This document shows positions 1 through 7,196 of a DNA stretch of 13,845 nt, one piece after another. The translations under genes and the position numbers were made by a program. The number at the start of each line of letters is the position of its first letter. Position 1 is the stretch's first letter. The notes beneath the pieces were generated by a model. That model made no database searches, was not told the DNA's origin, and worked only from the letters and a program-made list of their open reading frames with translations. Source of the stretch: an uncultured Fidelibacterota bacterium (GTDB lineage Bacteria; Marinisomatota; Marinisomatia; Marinisomatales; UBA1611); the NCBI GenBank assembly GCA_913043185.1, contig CAJWMI010000046.1, forward strand, positions 1 through 13,845, in the 5' to 3' direction.

Positions 1-224
1 ATTTCATCAATTATATTCTTTTCTAAAACATCACCATATAAATAAGCATCTTTTTTTGTCACAAAAATAGTTTCAGTTATTGATTCCGATATGGTTTCAT
101 TTTTACTACAATTATATTGAAATAAAATTATAAAGGGGAATAATATTGTTATTTTTCGAAAAAGAGAATGTTTGACTATTCTCGTATTTGTTGCTTGATG
201 TTGGTTATAAAATATATATCTCAC
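1..224 (-). CDS. Probable lipoprotein, partial (3' end outside window)
   Basis: An open minus-strand frame with no stop runs from base 290 down to base 3 and leaves the window, so only the N-terminal part is visible. The only standard start in it is GTG at 222-224, 44 bases after the stop of the MORN-repeat gene. No ribosome binding site is visible. The translation has a basic stretch (RIVKHSLFRK), a hydrophobic core (ITILFPFIILF) and then QYNCSKNE, which looks like a lipoprotein signal with the acylated Cys encoded at 108-110. The residue before the Cys is Asn, which is not classical, and the segment before it is long (38 residues), so the true start may be a rare codon further in. The mature part (TETIFVTKKDAYLYGDVL) vaguely resembles the start of a bacterial SH3-like domain, which I do not claim. 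It is the last visible gene of the leftward run of exported proteins. Confidence 0.55.
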   Translation of the reverse strand, partial: MRYIFYNQHQATNTRIVKHSLFRKITILFPFIILFQYNCSKNETISESITETIFVTKKDAYLYGDVLEKNIIDE

Positions 225-268
225 AAATTTTTTGTCTGTTGTTAGTGAGATAATATTAAGAATTGAAA

Positions 269-3200
269 TTAAAAAACAGGGGAGAAGTACCTAATTTCTT
301 TCAGGTTTCCTTTGTTATTATAAAAATACCACTTGTCAACCATTTTACCGGTTTTATAGGTGCCTTGCATTTCTTTACGTGTTTTATCATAGTCCCACCA
401 GCTTGTCCACGTTCCATCTTTTTTACCATTTTTATATTCACCTTCAGTGAGCTTCCCATCTTCAAAGTATGCTATCCATTTACCATGTTTTACGCCTTCA
501 CCAAAAAAGCCCTCTTGGGTCTTTTCACCTTTTTCATTATAAAATATCCATTTGTCGTGCGCGTTACCGTCTAGTAGTGTGCCCTCTTTTTCTTTGTTAC
601 CATTTTCATAGTAGAAGGTCCATTTACCATTATATATGCCGTTTTCATAAGTACCGATATCTTTTATTTGTTGGTTAGCATAGTAAGTGGTCCACAGGCC
701 ATGTTTTTTATCGTTCTTATAGGCGCCTATTTCTTCTTTTCCACCGCTCCAGGTCCCCCTTGGCTGTGGCTCTGGGATGTCTATTAGAACAACCTCTGGA
801 ACCTTTTTATTTTTATACCACCTAATCCAGGGGCCGTCTTTTTTGCCGTTTAGTGTTCTACCAAGAAAAATATATTCTTCTTCTTTATTTTCATCGGCTA
901 TAACGCCAGTAAATGGAGTAGTATTATCATCCTGCTTATATAATAATTCATCCTCTCCCATTTTACTGAGTTGATTAAACTTAACGTGCTCTAAATTTTT
1001 TCCATAGTCGAAGGTGAAGTCAACCTGACCATCAATATTCCAATAGGTCCATACGCCTTCTGGCTTAGATATTTTATTATCTAAATTTGCAGATAAATGA
1101 CCTTCTTTTTGCTTGGTGCCATTTTCATAATAAAATGATGTAAGCCCATCTCGAACATTATTTTTATGGAATCCTTGTTCTTTGATTTGATCACTTTCAG
1201 GATACCAAATCACCCAAGGTCCATTTGCTATTTCGTCACCTTTGGGTGTCTCGCCCTTATAGGTAATCATTTTTGATCTGAAGCCATTTGCCCAGGTGGT
1301 AGAAGGACCATTAAGTTCACCTTCTTTCCAAAATTTTTCATATTCTTTCCCCAATGTGTCTGAAGCAGAAACGAGCCACTTGGTTTCTCTCCCGTTTAAT
1401 ACACCATTAGCATATGTTAGCTCTTTGTATACGGAACCATCTTCATTATAGAAAAGCCATAGGCCAGATCTTTGATCTTCTGAGAATGTGCCCTCACTAT
1501 TTTTAACTCCATTTTGAAACCAATAGACCCAAGCTCCCTCTTTTAACCCATCTATGTAGTATCCCTCTGCTTCTTTATTATCATTAAGATACCACCACCA
1601 GCTCCATAGCTCATTATTTTCATCTTTGTATACGCCATCTTTATATTGCCAATTTCCGTTTTCAACATATTTAAGTGTGGGGTCTTCTTTATACCATTTT
1701 GTCCATCTTCCATGTGGCAGATTTTTTTTATATCGCTGTTCTTCCTTGAGGTGGCCATTATCATACCAGTATTTATAAAGGCTGTCAATTTTCCCAAAAC
1801 TAAATGTTCCTTGTTCTTTTGATTTGCCATTATTATACCAAAGTGACCACTCACCATGTTTTTTACCACGGTAATATTCACCTTGAACTTCAACCTGACC
1901 ATTATCATACCACTGAACCCATTTACCATCTCTTTTCCCATCCAAGAACCGACCAAGGAGCTTATATCCTCTTTTACCACCTGTTTCTTCAACGATACCA
2001 CTATAAGGTTCATATTTTCCGATTTTAAATGTTATACCATCACGTTCTTCAATTTCACCTAATTTGACACGTTCGAGCCCATTCCCATAGTTAAATTTGA
2101 GCCACCTTTTTCCATCACGTTCCCAGTATGTCCATTCTCCTTCTTTTTCATTCCCCCTCATAATACCTTGTCGATCAAGCTTCCCTTCTTTATACCATTT
2201 TGTAACCTGTCCATCAATTTTCCCATCTACAAATGTTTCTTTATGAAGCTTGTGGTAGGCGGTTCCCGAGGAGTCATTCCAAACAGTCCAAATGCCATGT
2301 TTTTTTTCATTCTTATAGTCACCTTCTTTATCCTTAAGTCCGTTTTTTCTCCACCAGACCCAGTGACCATTCTTTTTTCCATCTTCATAATGGGATTGAA
2401 CCGAGTCTATACCATTAGTATACCAATAATGCCATGACCCATCTTTCTCACCATTTTTATAATTAACATGGAATTTTTTATGTTGATCGTTTTTTTCATC
2501 GAACCATTTTATATGGGCACCATCTTGAACTCCACTACTATCGTAGTTTATTTCTTCAGTTTTTTTGCCGCTTTGTGACCAATAGGTCCACTTGTTATGT
2601 TTCTTATTGTTCAAATAGTCACCATCTTTTTCTTTAATTATCCCGCCATCATACCAGCTTATATATTTTCCGTTAAGTTTCCCATTTAAGTAGGTGGCTT
2701 GTAATTTTTTATTGCCATTTTTATACCAGGTGGTCCATATACTATCTCTTTCTCCATTAGTGAAATTTCGCTCTCTTTTTTTCTGACCATCACCAAACCA
2801 TTCGGTCCAGAGCCCTTGTTGTACTCCGTCTATATAATATGATTCTTCTTTTTTTATACCGGTTTCTTCAAAAAACTTGGTCCAGAAACCTTCTTGTTTT
2901 CCGTTTATATAATTTTTTTCTTCAATTTTATTACCATTTGGATGCCAATATGATTGAAGACCATTAAATTTCCCATTAGAATAATTGAGCTCAGTTTTTC
3001 TTTTTCCATCTTCATAATATTCGGTCCAGGTCTCATCTCTGTTACCATTTGTATATTTACCCTGAACCATCAGCTTTGGTTTAAAATTAGGAATTACTAC
3101 CTCTACTGAATCCCATCTATTATTATTTTCCAAGGTATCTTTTGTGTTTGCCTCTCCATCTTCTCCATAATCATACCACCAAACTTCTTCCAAATATTCA

Positions 3201-3355
3201 GCCCAATCACCATTGCGAACACCATTAACGTAATTACCTTCGGTTTTAACGCCACCGTTATCGTATTTTGTAATAACTAGACCATCATTCTGTGACCAGA
3301 TGATCGATAGCAGAGCAATAGCAGCTAGTAACCGTTTATTGTTATTTATATACAT
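269..3355 (-). CDS. Giant exported MORN-variant (YwqK-like) repeat protein
   Basis: The protein has about 1028 residues. It starts with a signal peptide (positive NNNKR, core LLAAIALLSIIW, likely cleavage after SQ), and the rest is a chain of about 33 units of 23-26 residues. The consensus is roughly Y-x-N-G-x-x-x-G-x-W-x-x-W-Y-x-x-G-x-x-x-x-E-G, the MORN_2 (PF07661) pattern, which databases often label YwqK-family antitoxin. That label says nothing reliable about function here. Such repeats form beta-hairpin arrays, and the protein should lie in the periplasm or outside the cell. Two places break the array with a related insert of about 70 residues ending in PYSGIVEE and PFTGVIAD (about residues 415-480 and 770-840). 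The longest frame begins at TTG 3370, but ATG 3355 is preferred: it gives a compact signal peptide and sits six bases after a TATAAT. Family usual length is far shorter, roughly 150-500 residues. No enzymatic domain is visible. Confidence 0.9.
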   Translation of the reverse strand: MYINNNKRLLAAIALLSIIWSQNDGLVITKYDNGGVKTEGNYVNGVRNGDWAEYLEEVWWYDYGEDGEANTKDTLENNNRWDSVEVVIPNFKPKLMVQGKYTNGNRDETWTEYYEDGKRKTELNYSNGKFNGLQSYWHPNGNKIEEKNYINGKQEGFWTKFFEETGIKKEESYYIDGVQQGLWTEWFGDGQKKRERNFTNGERDSIWTTWYKNGNKKLQATYLNGKLNGKYISWYDGGIIKEKDGDYLNNKKHNKWTYWSQSGKKTEEINYDSSGVQDGAHIKWFDEKNDQHKKFHVNYKNGEKDGSWHYWYTNGIDSVQSHYEDGKKNGHWVWWRKNGLKDKEGDYKNEKKHGIWTVWNDSSGTAYHKLHKETFVDGKIDGQVTKWYKEGKLDRQGIMRGNEKEGEWTYWERDGKRWLKFNYGNGLERVKLGEIEERDGITFKIGKYEPYSGIVEETGGKRGYKLLGRFLDGKRDGKWVQWYDNGQVEVQGEYYRGKKHGEWSLWYNNGKSKEQGTFSFGKIDSLYKYWYDNGHLKEEQRYKKNLPHGRWTKWYKEDPTLKYVENGNWQYKDGVYKDENNELWSWWWYLNDNKEAEGYYIDGLKEGAWVYWFQNGVKNSEGTFSEDQRSGLWLFYNEDGSVYKELTYANGVLNGRETKWLVSASDTLGKEYEKFWKEGELNGPSTTWANGFRSKMITYKGETPKGDEIANGPWVIWYPESDQIKEQGFHKNNVRDGLTSFYYENGTKQKEGHLSANLDNKISKPEGVWTYWNIDGQVDFTFDYGKNLEHVKFNQLSKMGEDELLYKQDDNTTPFTGVIADENKEEEYIFLGRTLNGKKDGPWIRWYKNKKVPEVVLIDIPEPQPRGTWSGGKEEIGAYKNDKKHGLWTTYYANQQIKDIGTYENGIYNGKWTFYYENGNKEKEGTLLDGNAHDKWIFYNEKGEKTQEGFFGEGVKHGKWIAYFEDGKLTEGEYKNGKKDGTWTSWWDYDKTRKEMQGTYKTGKMVDKWYFYNNKGNLKEIRYFSPVF

Positions 3356-3361
3356 GTCTTT

Positions 3362-3367
3362 ATTATA
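3362..3367 (-). promoter_or_regulatory. -10 box (TATAAT) giving a possible leaderless mRNA
   Basis: On the minus strand TATAAT is followed by AAAGAC and then the ATG at 3355. With usual spacing the transcript would begin at the A of the start codon. No Shine-Dalgarno sequence precedes the ATG, which fits. No convincing -35 element lies 16-18 bases upstream, so the call rests on the perfect hexamer and its position alone. In AT-rich DNA this hexamer can arise by chance. Confidence 0.35.
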
Positions 3368-3380
3368 CAAACGGAAGAAA

Positions 3381-3403
3381 GGTAAATGTAGATTTACCCC
3401 CCC
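3381..3403 (-). other. Intergenic hairpin with adjoining seven-G tract
   Basis: GGTAAAT and ATTTACC (3381-3387 and 3392-3398) form a perfect 7-bp stem with a four-base loop. The stem overlaps a run of seven C on the plus strand (3397-3403), read as G7 on the transcribed strand. It lies in the 114-base gap between the 273-residue repeat gene and the MORN gene. It is followed on the minus strand by TTTCTTCC, so it could be a weak terminator for the upstream gene. The stem is too AT-rich and the T run too broken for a firm call. Confidence 0.35.
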
Positions 3404-3469
3404 TCGGATTCCTTTTGTAATTGAAATTTAAGACAACAATGTCATAAAGTCAAAAAATGAATGAAAAAG

Positions 3470-4291
3470 TTAATTTTTCTTATTTAACCTTATCCAAAAG
3501 CTTTGTCCAAATTTATCATTTAGATTTATGAGGCCTTCATTCGCGTTGTTTGTGCCCAGAAAAGCAGTCTCGGTCTCGAATTTATTATTTGTTCTAAGGT
3601 ATCCTCCACCATCAATAGCATTGCCAATAAAGGTAGTCATTTTCCCAAATCTATTATAGGTACGAAAGTAGCCACTCCCTAAAAATGAACCCGTTTCACC
3701 AGAGTTGTCATATACTCTTATCTGACCAGAGCTATCAGCGCCAGTTCCAATATAGATACTTTCTTGCCCGCTAAAATTATATGTTCTTAGGTATCCACCT
3801 CCATTTGTTCCGGTACCAAGAAAAATTGTTCTCTCTCCAAATTGATTGTACGACTGAAGATAACCATCTCCCAGATATGATCTGGTTTCACCCTGTTTGT
3901 CATAAATACGGAGCTGTCCAGAATTATCAGAACCAGTTCCTAGATATGAAGTCTCTCTACCAGAATTATTATAGGTTCGTATGTAGCCACCACCCATTCT
4001 TCCCGTACCAACATACGCAGATTCATCACCCTCTCCGTTATATGCTCTTAAATAACCGCCACCATCTTTTCCTGTACCAACAAATAGTGTCGGCTCTCCG
4101 AAAGTATTATATGTTTGCATGTATCCATTACCCATATAGCCCATTACAACACCTCTATCATCTTCAATTGTAATGCTTTTTACTACAAGGTGCCCGAGTT
4201 CATCGGTTTCTGGTCTAAAACCATATGCAGACAAAATAAGTAGAGTAATTAAAACTCCAATGATTATACTTTTTATATCAATGACTTTCAT
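3470..4291 (-). CDS. Exported or anchored Gly/Tyr-rich tandem-repeat protein
   Basis: The protein has 273 residues. One hydrophobic segment (about residues 8-24) acts as signal peptide or membrane anchor and is followed by a short lead ending in VKSITIEDDRG. Residues 54-268 then consist of ten tandem units of 20-23 residues around the core G-G-G-Y-L-R-T-Y-N-x-x-G-x-E-x-x-Y-L-G-T-G. The units fall into three kinds that recur in order: GYxQxYNxFGE, GGGYLRxYN and SGQxRxYDxxGE. The regular Gly and aromatic spacing suggests a beta-solenoid or beta-propeller-like stack. It is loosely reminiscent of exported proteins with repeated D-x-x-G-x-x-R-x-x-L-G units, which is inference. I recognise no named family and no catalytic residues. 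The start is well supported: AGGAGG lies four bases before the ATG. It sits between two other exported repeat proteins on the same strand, 44 bases after the YD-like gene. Confidence 0.85.
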   Translation of the reverse strand: MKVIDIKSIIIGVLITLLILSAYGFRPETDELGHLVVKSITIEDDRGVVMGYMGNGYMQTYNTFGEPTLFVGTGKDGGGYLRAYNGEGDESAYVGTGRMGGGYIRTYNNSGRETSYLGTGSDNSGQLRIYDKQGETRSYLGDGYLQSYNQFGERTIFLGTGTNGGGYLRTYNFSGQESIYIGTGADSSGQIRVYDNSGETGSFLGSGYFRTYNRFGKMTTFIGNAIDGGGYLRTNNKFETETAFLGTNNANEGLINLNDKFGQSFWIRLNKKN

Positions 4292-4295
4292 TGTT

Positions 4296-4301
4296 CCTCC
4301 T
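4296..4301 (-). promoter_or_regulatory. Perfect Shine-Dalgarno AGGAGG
   Basis: AGGAGG stands on the minus strand four bases before the ATG at 4291 and fixes that start. It is the strongest ribosome binding site in the window. Its neighbours on this strand lack one, so this gene is likely translated more efficiently than they are. Confidence 0.8.
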
Positions 4302-4335
4302 GAAATTAATTGTCATTGAGAAAACCCTGTTGAAT

Positions 4336-5406
4336 TTAATCATATTCATATGTAATTATGTTAATTAGTATTGGTTCTCCATTTTTTCCTGGCTTCAGCA
4401 TATCGTAATCATGAATTCTTGACAATCTCCCCTTACTATCATATCCAATTGTTTTCTTTTGTATTAATCTGCTTTTCCCATCAAAAGTAGCATCAATAAT
4501 TTTATTATTGTTACTGTTTTTTCTAGTTTCAATTCGGCGTATTAGTTTTTTTGATGGATCTGTAATAATGTGTGTTTCTCTATTTTCCTGATCATTATAA
4601 AGGAAAACAGAGGTTTTTTCGAGGTTTCCATCTATGTTAAAATAATTAATTTTAATGGTTCGCCTAAATTGATCATATTCATAGCTTTCAGACCCAATAG
4701 AAAAGCCGCGCCGAGAGTTCATTTTTTCATGAATCTGGCCCTCATTATTATAATAAAAAGTTGTTTTTTTCATTATAGACGGGTCGAAATTCTTTGCCTT
4801 AACTATTGGCGCACCATTGGTGTCTATATCGAAAATAGTTGATTCAAGGATATAACCACCATAAAACTCTTTATGCTCTTGTACGGCCCCAGAATCATTA
4901 TAGCTAAATGTTTCTCCCCATGGCATATTATTTGGGTCAGTTAAGGTGGCATCAATTTTATTTTCAGGATTGACTTTTGATGGGTCAAATCTGATAATTT
5001 TCAATAGTTTTCCATTGCTATAATATTTATAGAATTCGCGCCATTTTAATGAATCATTATTATTTCCATATAAATACTTAGAAACAAGCTGGCCTTCAAT
5101 ACTGTATTCATATTTGAAATGCATTAGCCTTTCAATCCCCTTAAGCTTTTTTAGTGACTTTCTATCATTAAAGTTTATATAGCTATATTTTTCAGATAAG
5201 GGGATATTATGAATGTATAGGGTGCTATCTATAACCTGTTGTTTTGAGTTATATCTGACGAATGTTGAGTGAGAGAGTTCTCTTGTTTCTGTACCAAAAT
5301 TTCGAGAGATAGTGTATGTTTTTATCGTTTTTGTTTTTATTGCCCCGGTTAGAAATGAACTAATAAAAATGGAAAGAGGTAGTAAGAGTGTTATGGGTTT
5401 TATCAA
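4336..5406 (-). CDS. Exported YD/RHS-like repeat protein of unknown function
   Basis: The protein has 356 residues and an N-terminal signal peptide (IKPITLLLPLSIFISSFLTGA). The body contains irregular repeats of the kind Y-x-Y-N/D-x-x-G-x-L-x-x-x-x-x-Y, for example FYKYYSNGKLLKIIRF, TFSYNDSGAVQEHKEFY, TFYYNNEGQIHEKM and IGYDSKGRLSRIHDYD. These resemble degenerate YD (RHS) repeats, which build beta-sheet shells. There is no RHS core motif or toxin tip. The C-terminus ends directly on such a strand (ITYEYD). The start is TTG: no ATG lies in frame before residue 89, the signal peptide begins there, and an in-frame TAA lies 30 bases upstream. A good sigma-70-type promoter lies about 36 bases before it. 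It is the first gene of the leftward run of exported repeat proteins and probably its lead gene. Function is unknown. Confidence 0.78.
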   Translation of the reverse strand: MIKPITLLLPLSIFISSFLTGAIKTKTIKTYTISRNFGTETRELSHSTFVRYNSKQQVIDSTLYIHNIPLSEKYSYINFNDRKSLKKLKGIERLMHFKYEYSIEGQLVSKYLYGNNNDSLKWREFYKYYSNGKLLKIIRFDPSKVNPENKIDATLTDPNNMPWGETFSYNDSGAVQEHKEFYGGYILESTIFDIDTNGAPIVKAKNFDPSIMKKTTFYYNNEGQIHEKMNSRRGFSIGSESYEYDQFRRTIKINYFNIDGNLEKTSVFLYNDQENRETHIITDPSKKLIRRIETRKNSNNNKIIDATFDGKSRLIQKKTIGYDSKGRLSRIHDYDMLKPGKNGEPILINIITYEYD

Positions 5407-5448
5407 AATATAAATTTTATTGCCTGTTCTAATTTAAACTAGCAATTA

Positions 5449-5477
5449 TTTATAATAAAGTAGATATGTTTTTTCAA
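5449..5477 (-). promoter_or_regulatory. Sigma-70-like promoter for the leftward genes
   Basis: On the minus strand TTGAAA (5477-5472) and TATAAA (5454-5449) are separated by 17 bases, five of six matches to each consensus hexamer. Transcription would start near 5442 and give a leader of about 36 bases before the TTG at 5406. It could drive the whole leftward set of exported proteins. Confidence 0.55.
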
Positions 5478-5530
5478 TTATCACTATGTAAAGAATTGAT
5501 GAATTTTAATGTAAAAGATTTGCTAAAAAC

Positions 5531-5544
5531 CTTGAATATTCAAG
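5531..5544. promoter_or_regulatory. 14-base perfect palindrome, possible operator
   Basis: CTTGAATATTCAAG is self-complementary over all 14 bases. It is framed by imperfect outer arms (TGCTAAAAAC before, GTTTTGCA after) that extend the dyad. It lies between the two divergent promoters, about 55 bases upstream of the leftward -35 box and about 80 bases upstream of the rightward one. A dimeric regulator site is plausible, but no regulator gene is in the window. A terminator is unlikely because no T run follows on either strand. Confidence 0.4.
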
Positions 5545-5622
5545 ACTTAAAGTTTTGCATTATATCATGGCAATTCCTGTAAAGCACTATATATCAATAG
5601 GATAGAGAATATTATTTTATTG

Positions 5623-5652
5623 TTGACATTACAATAAATATTGTTTTAATAT
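5623..5652 (+). promoter_or_regulatory. Promoter for the AMIN/PEGA protein
   Basis: A perfect -35 box TTGACA (5623-5628) is followed after 18 bases by TAATAT (5647-5652), which keeps the key second and last positions of the -10 consensus. Transcription would start near 5659, leaving a leader of about 15 bases that includes the GGAG site. Confidence 0.45.
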
Positions 5653-5663
5653 TACTTTATCGC

Positions 5664-5667
5664 GGAG
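5664..5667 (+). promoter_or_regulatory. Shine-Dalgarno GGAG
   Basis: GGAG lies six bases before the ATG at 5674 and supports that start. Confidence 0.6.
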
Positions 5668-5673
5668 TCCAAT

Positions 5674-7083
5674 ATGTTAAAAAAAATAAAACATATCATC
5701 CTATTTGCGTCTCTGATTGTATCAGGAGCGTTGGCGTCTACACTTGAGGATATCAAGTATGATCCTAAGAGCAATGGGCTTATGCTTAGTATTGAATATT
5801 CTAAGCCAATACCTGATGATAATATTATAGGCTGGAAATCAGATAGAAATTGGCTTTATATAACCTTATTAGGAGTAAACCATAAAAATGAAATTCGGCC
5901 TAAAACAGATCCTAATAATTTAATTAAAGAGTTGGTCATAGATACCTTTGATGAGTCTGTCCAAATTGCAGTTCTTTTAACAAAAAAAATTCACTGGTAC
6001 GATATTATCAATTCTCAAAGTACTTCATCTGCAGTCGTATTTATACACACTGAAATGAAAAACGATGTGCAGGCTAACTTAAAACGCCATATTGATAGAG
6101 ATGGTAAATCTGTTTTTTCTGAAATATCTCAAGAAGGGTTTCCTACTTATAATACCAGTTTTCAAGCAGCTTTTAATAAGGCAAGAGAAGAGCTCGGGCC
6201 AAATGCAATTTTTAAATACAAGGGGAAACTTTTTCACACAAACCACCCTGGTGAAGGAAGCAGCAAATTATTATCTAGTCTAGATAACAATAATAAATAT
6301 GAAGAGTCGATAGATGATTATTTTTCACAATATGCGCAAACATCTCCAGAGAGCAATAATGTAGTAGATGAATATTTTATTGAAACAGAATCGGGGCAAG
6401 AACTAACAGAATGGTCAAATTCATCTGAAAAACAAGACCAGGCGAGTGATCTGGCTCTATGGGATAAAATGACCGCAGCAAAAGAAAATGATGAAAAAGC
6501 CAAATTGTTTGACAACCTAGAGTCTTCAAAAGGTCAGCTCATTGAGGAACTTACTGAGCACTCTATAATCCAAGATGATTTAGATGGGAGAATTATAAAA
6601 GTTCCTAAGACATCTTGGTGGGAGAAATTACCGTTTGTTTCAATCTCAAAAAGCAGACTAGGTAAACATAGAAACCAAAAGAATGCAAACGGCAAATTAT
6701 TATCAGGGCAATCGGCAATCAGAGTAGATGCAAATCTTGATGGTGTCCCTATCTATATAGATGGTAGATATGTAGGGCATACGCCTTTAAAAACACCTAT
6801 CCGAGTAGAACCAGGCTGGCATCAGGTTAGTGGTTTCTCTCCACAATATTTAATGTATTTAAATACAGGAACTATAGACTACGTATCTAATGATCCAATG
6901 TTACACAATCAAATATTTGGGACGGAGACGTTATATGTTGAAGGCGGGAAAATTGCTAGATCTGAAATGAGATTTGATTATGTTGGGCCCTCGCTTCCTG
7001 TTAAAAAGAAAAATGGAGGCTGGCTAGTCGGATTTCCGGTTGTTATGGCCTTCTTTTATTTACTTTCGTGGGGAGTTGCATAA
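5674..7083 (+). CDS. Exported AMIN-like and PEGA-domain protein with C-terminal membrane segment
   Basis: The protein has 469 residues. A signal peptide (KKIKHIILFASLIVSGALA) is followed by an AMIN-like beta domain (about 23-127; LEDIKYDPKSNGLMLSIEYS, then NWLYITLLGV), a type that binds peptidoglycan or secretin partners in other exported proteins. About residues 161-190 carry SFQAAFNKAREELGPNAIF followed by KYKGKLFHTN, a short motif I associate with the C-terminal ends of other exported proteins but here placed internally. Residues 200-310 are acidic and low in complexity and probably disordered. Residues 348-390 fit a PEGA domain (DGVPIYIDGRYVGHTPLKTP), known from surface and cell-envelope proteins. 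The last 20 residues (GWLVGFPVVMAFFYLLSWGV) form a membrane segment ending at the C-terminus. I infer an envelope-spanning or peptidoglycan-associated protein held by its tail. It has its own promoter. Exact function is unknown. Confidence 0.82.
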   Translation: MLKKIKHIILFASLIVSGALASTLEDIKYDPKSNGLMLSIEYSKPIPDDNIIGWKSDRNWLYITLLGVNHKNEIRPKTDPNNLIKELVIDTFDESVQIAVLLTKKIHWYDIINSQSTSSAVVFIHTEMKNDVQANLKRHIDRDGKSVFSEISQEGFPTYNTSFQAAFNKAREELGPNAIFKYKGKLFHTNHPGEGSSKLLSSLDNNNKYEESIDDYFSQYAQTSPESNNVVDEYFIETESGQELTEWSNSSEKQDQASDLALWDKMTAAKENDEKAKLFDNLESSKGQLIEELTEHSIIQDDLDGRIIKVPKTSWWEKLPFVSISKSRLGKHRNQKNANGKLLSGQSAIRVDANLDGVPIYIDGRYVGHTPLKTPIRVEPGWHQVSGFSPQYLMYLNTGTIDYVSNDPMLHNQIFGTETLYVEGGKIARSEMRFDYVGPSLPVKKKNGGWLVGFPVVMAFFYLLSWGVA

Positions 7084-7155
7084 AGCAAAACCCTTTATTC
7101 CTCATTTAAAAGTATATCAATATATTCAGTCTTATTATCATAAGTAGATTCTTAT

Positions 7156-7185
7156 TTGTAATCTTGCGCATTTAATGCATATAAT
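7156..7185 (+). promoter_or_regulatory. Promoter just before the glutamate-cysteine ligase gene
   Basis: TTGTAA (7156-7161) and a perfect TATAAT (7180-7185) are separated by 18 bases. The predicted start of transcription is near 7192, only about five bases before the ATG at 7197. No Shine-Dalgarno sequence is present, so the message may be nearly leaderless. Confidence 0.45.
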
Positions 7186-7196
7186 TATATCTAGTT

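Noticed and set aside
1552..2013. Second minus-strand frame of about 150 codons inside the MORN gene
   Set aside because: It is a shifted frame of the repeat array. The DNA repeats keep several frames open, and there is no signal peptide, ribosome binding site or family match.
269..3355. Toxin-antitoxin system, from the YwqK-type label of MORN-variant proteins
   Set aside because: No toxin gene is adjacent, the protein is exported, and the label for this repeat family is not a functional finding.
3781..4173. Plus-strand frame of 130 codons opposite the Gly/Tyr repeat gene
   Set aside because: It is the antisense shadow of a repetitive gene, and its His/Tyr-rich composition follows from the reversed repeats.
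269..4291. Repeated DNA that could suggest a CRISPR array or tandem DNA repeat
   Set aside because: The period lies in the protein (about 60-78 bases), the units are diverged, and all lie in one long open frame.
7080..7098. Short inverted repeat ATAAAG/CTTTAT after the PEGA gene as a terminator
   Set aside because: The stem is only six weak base pairs and no T run follows.
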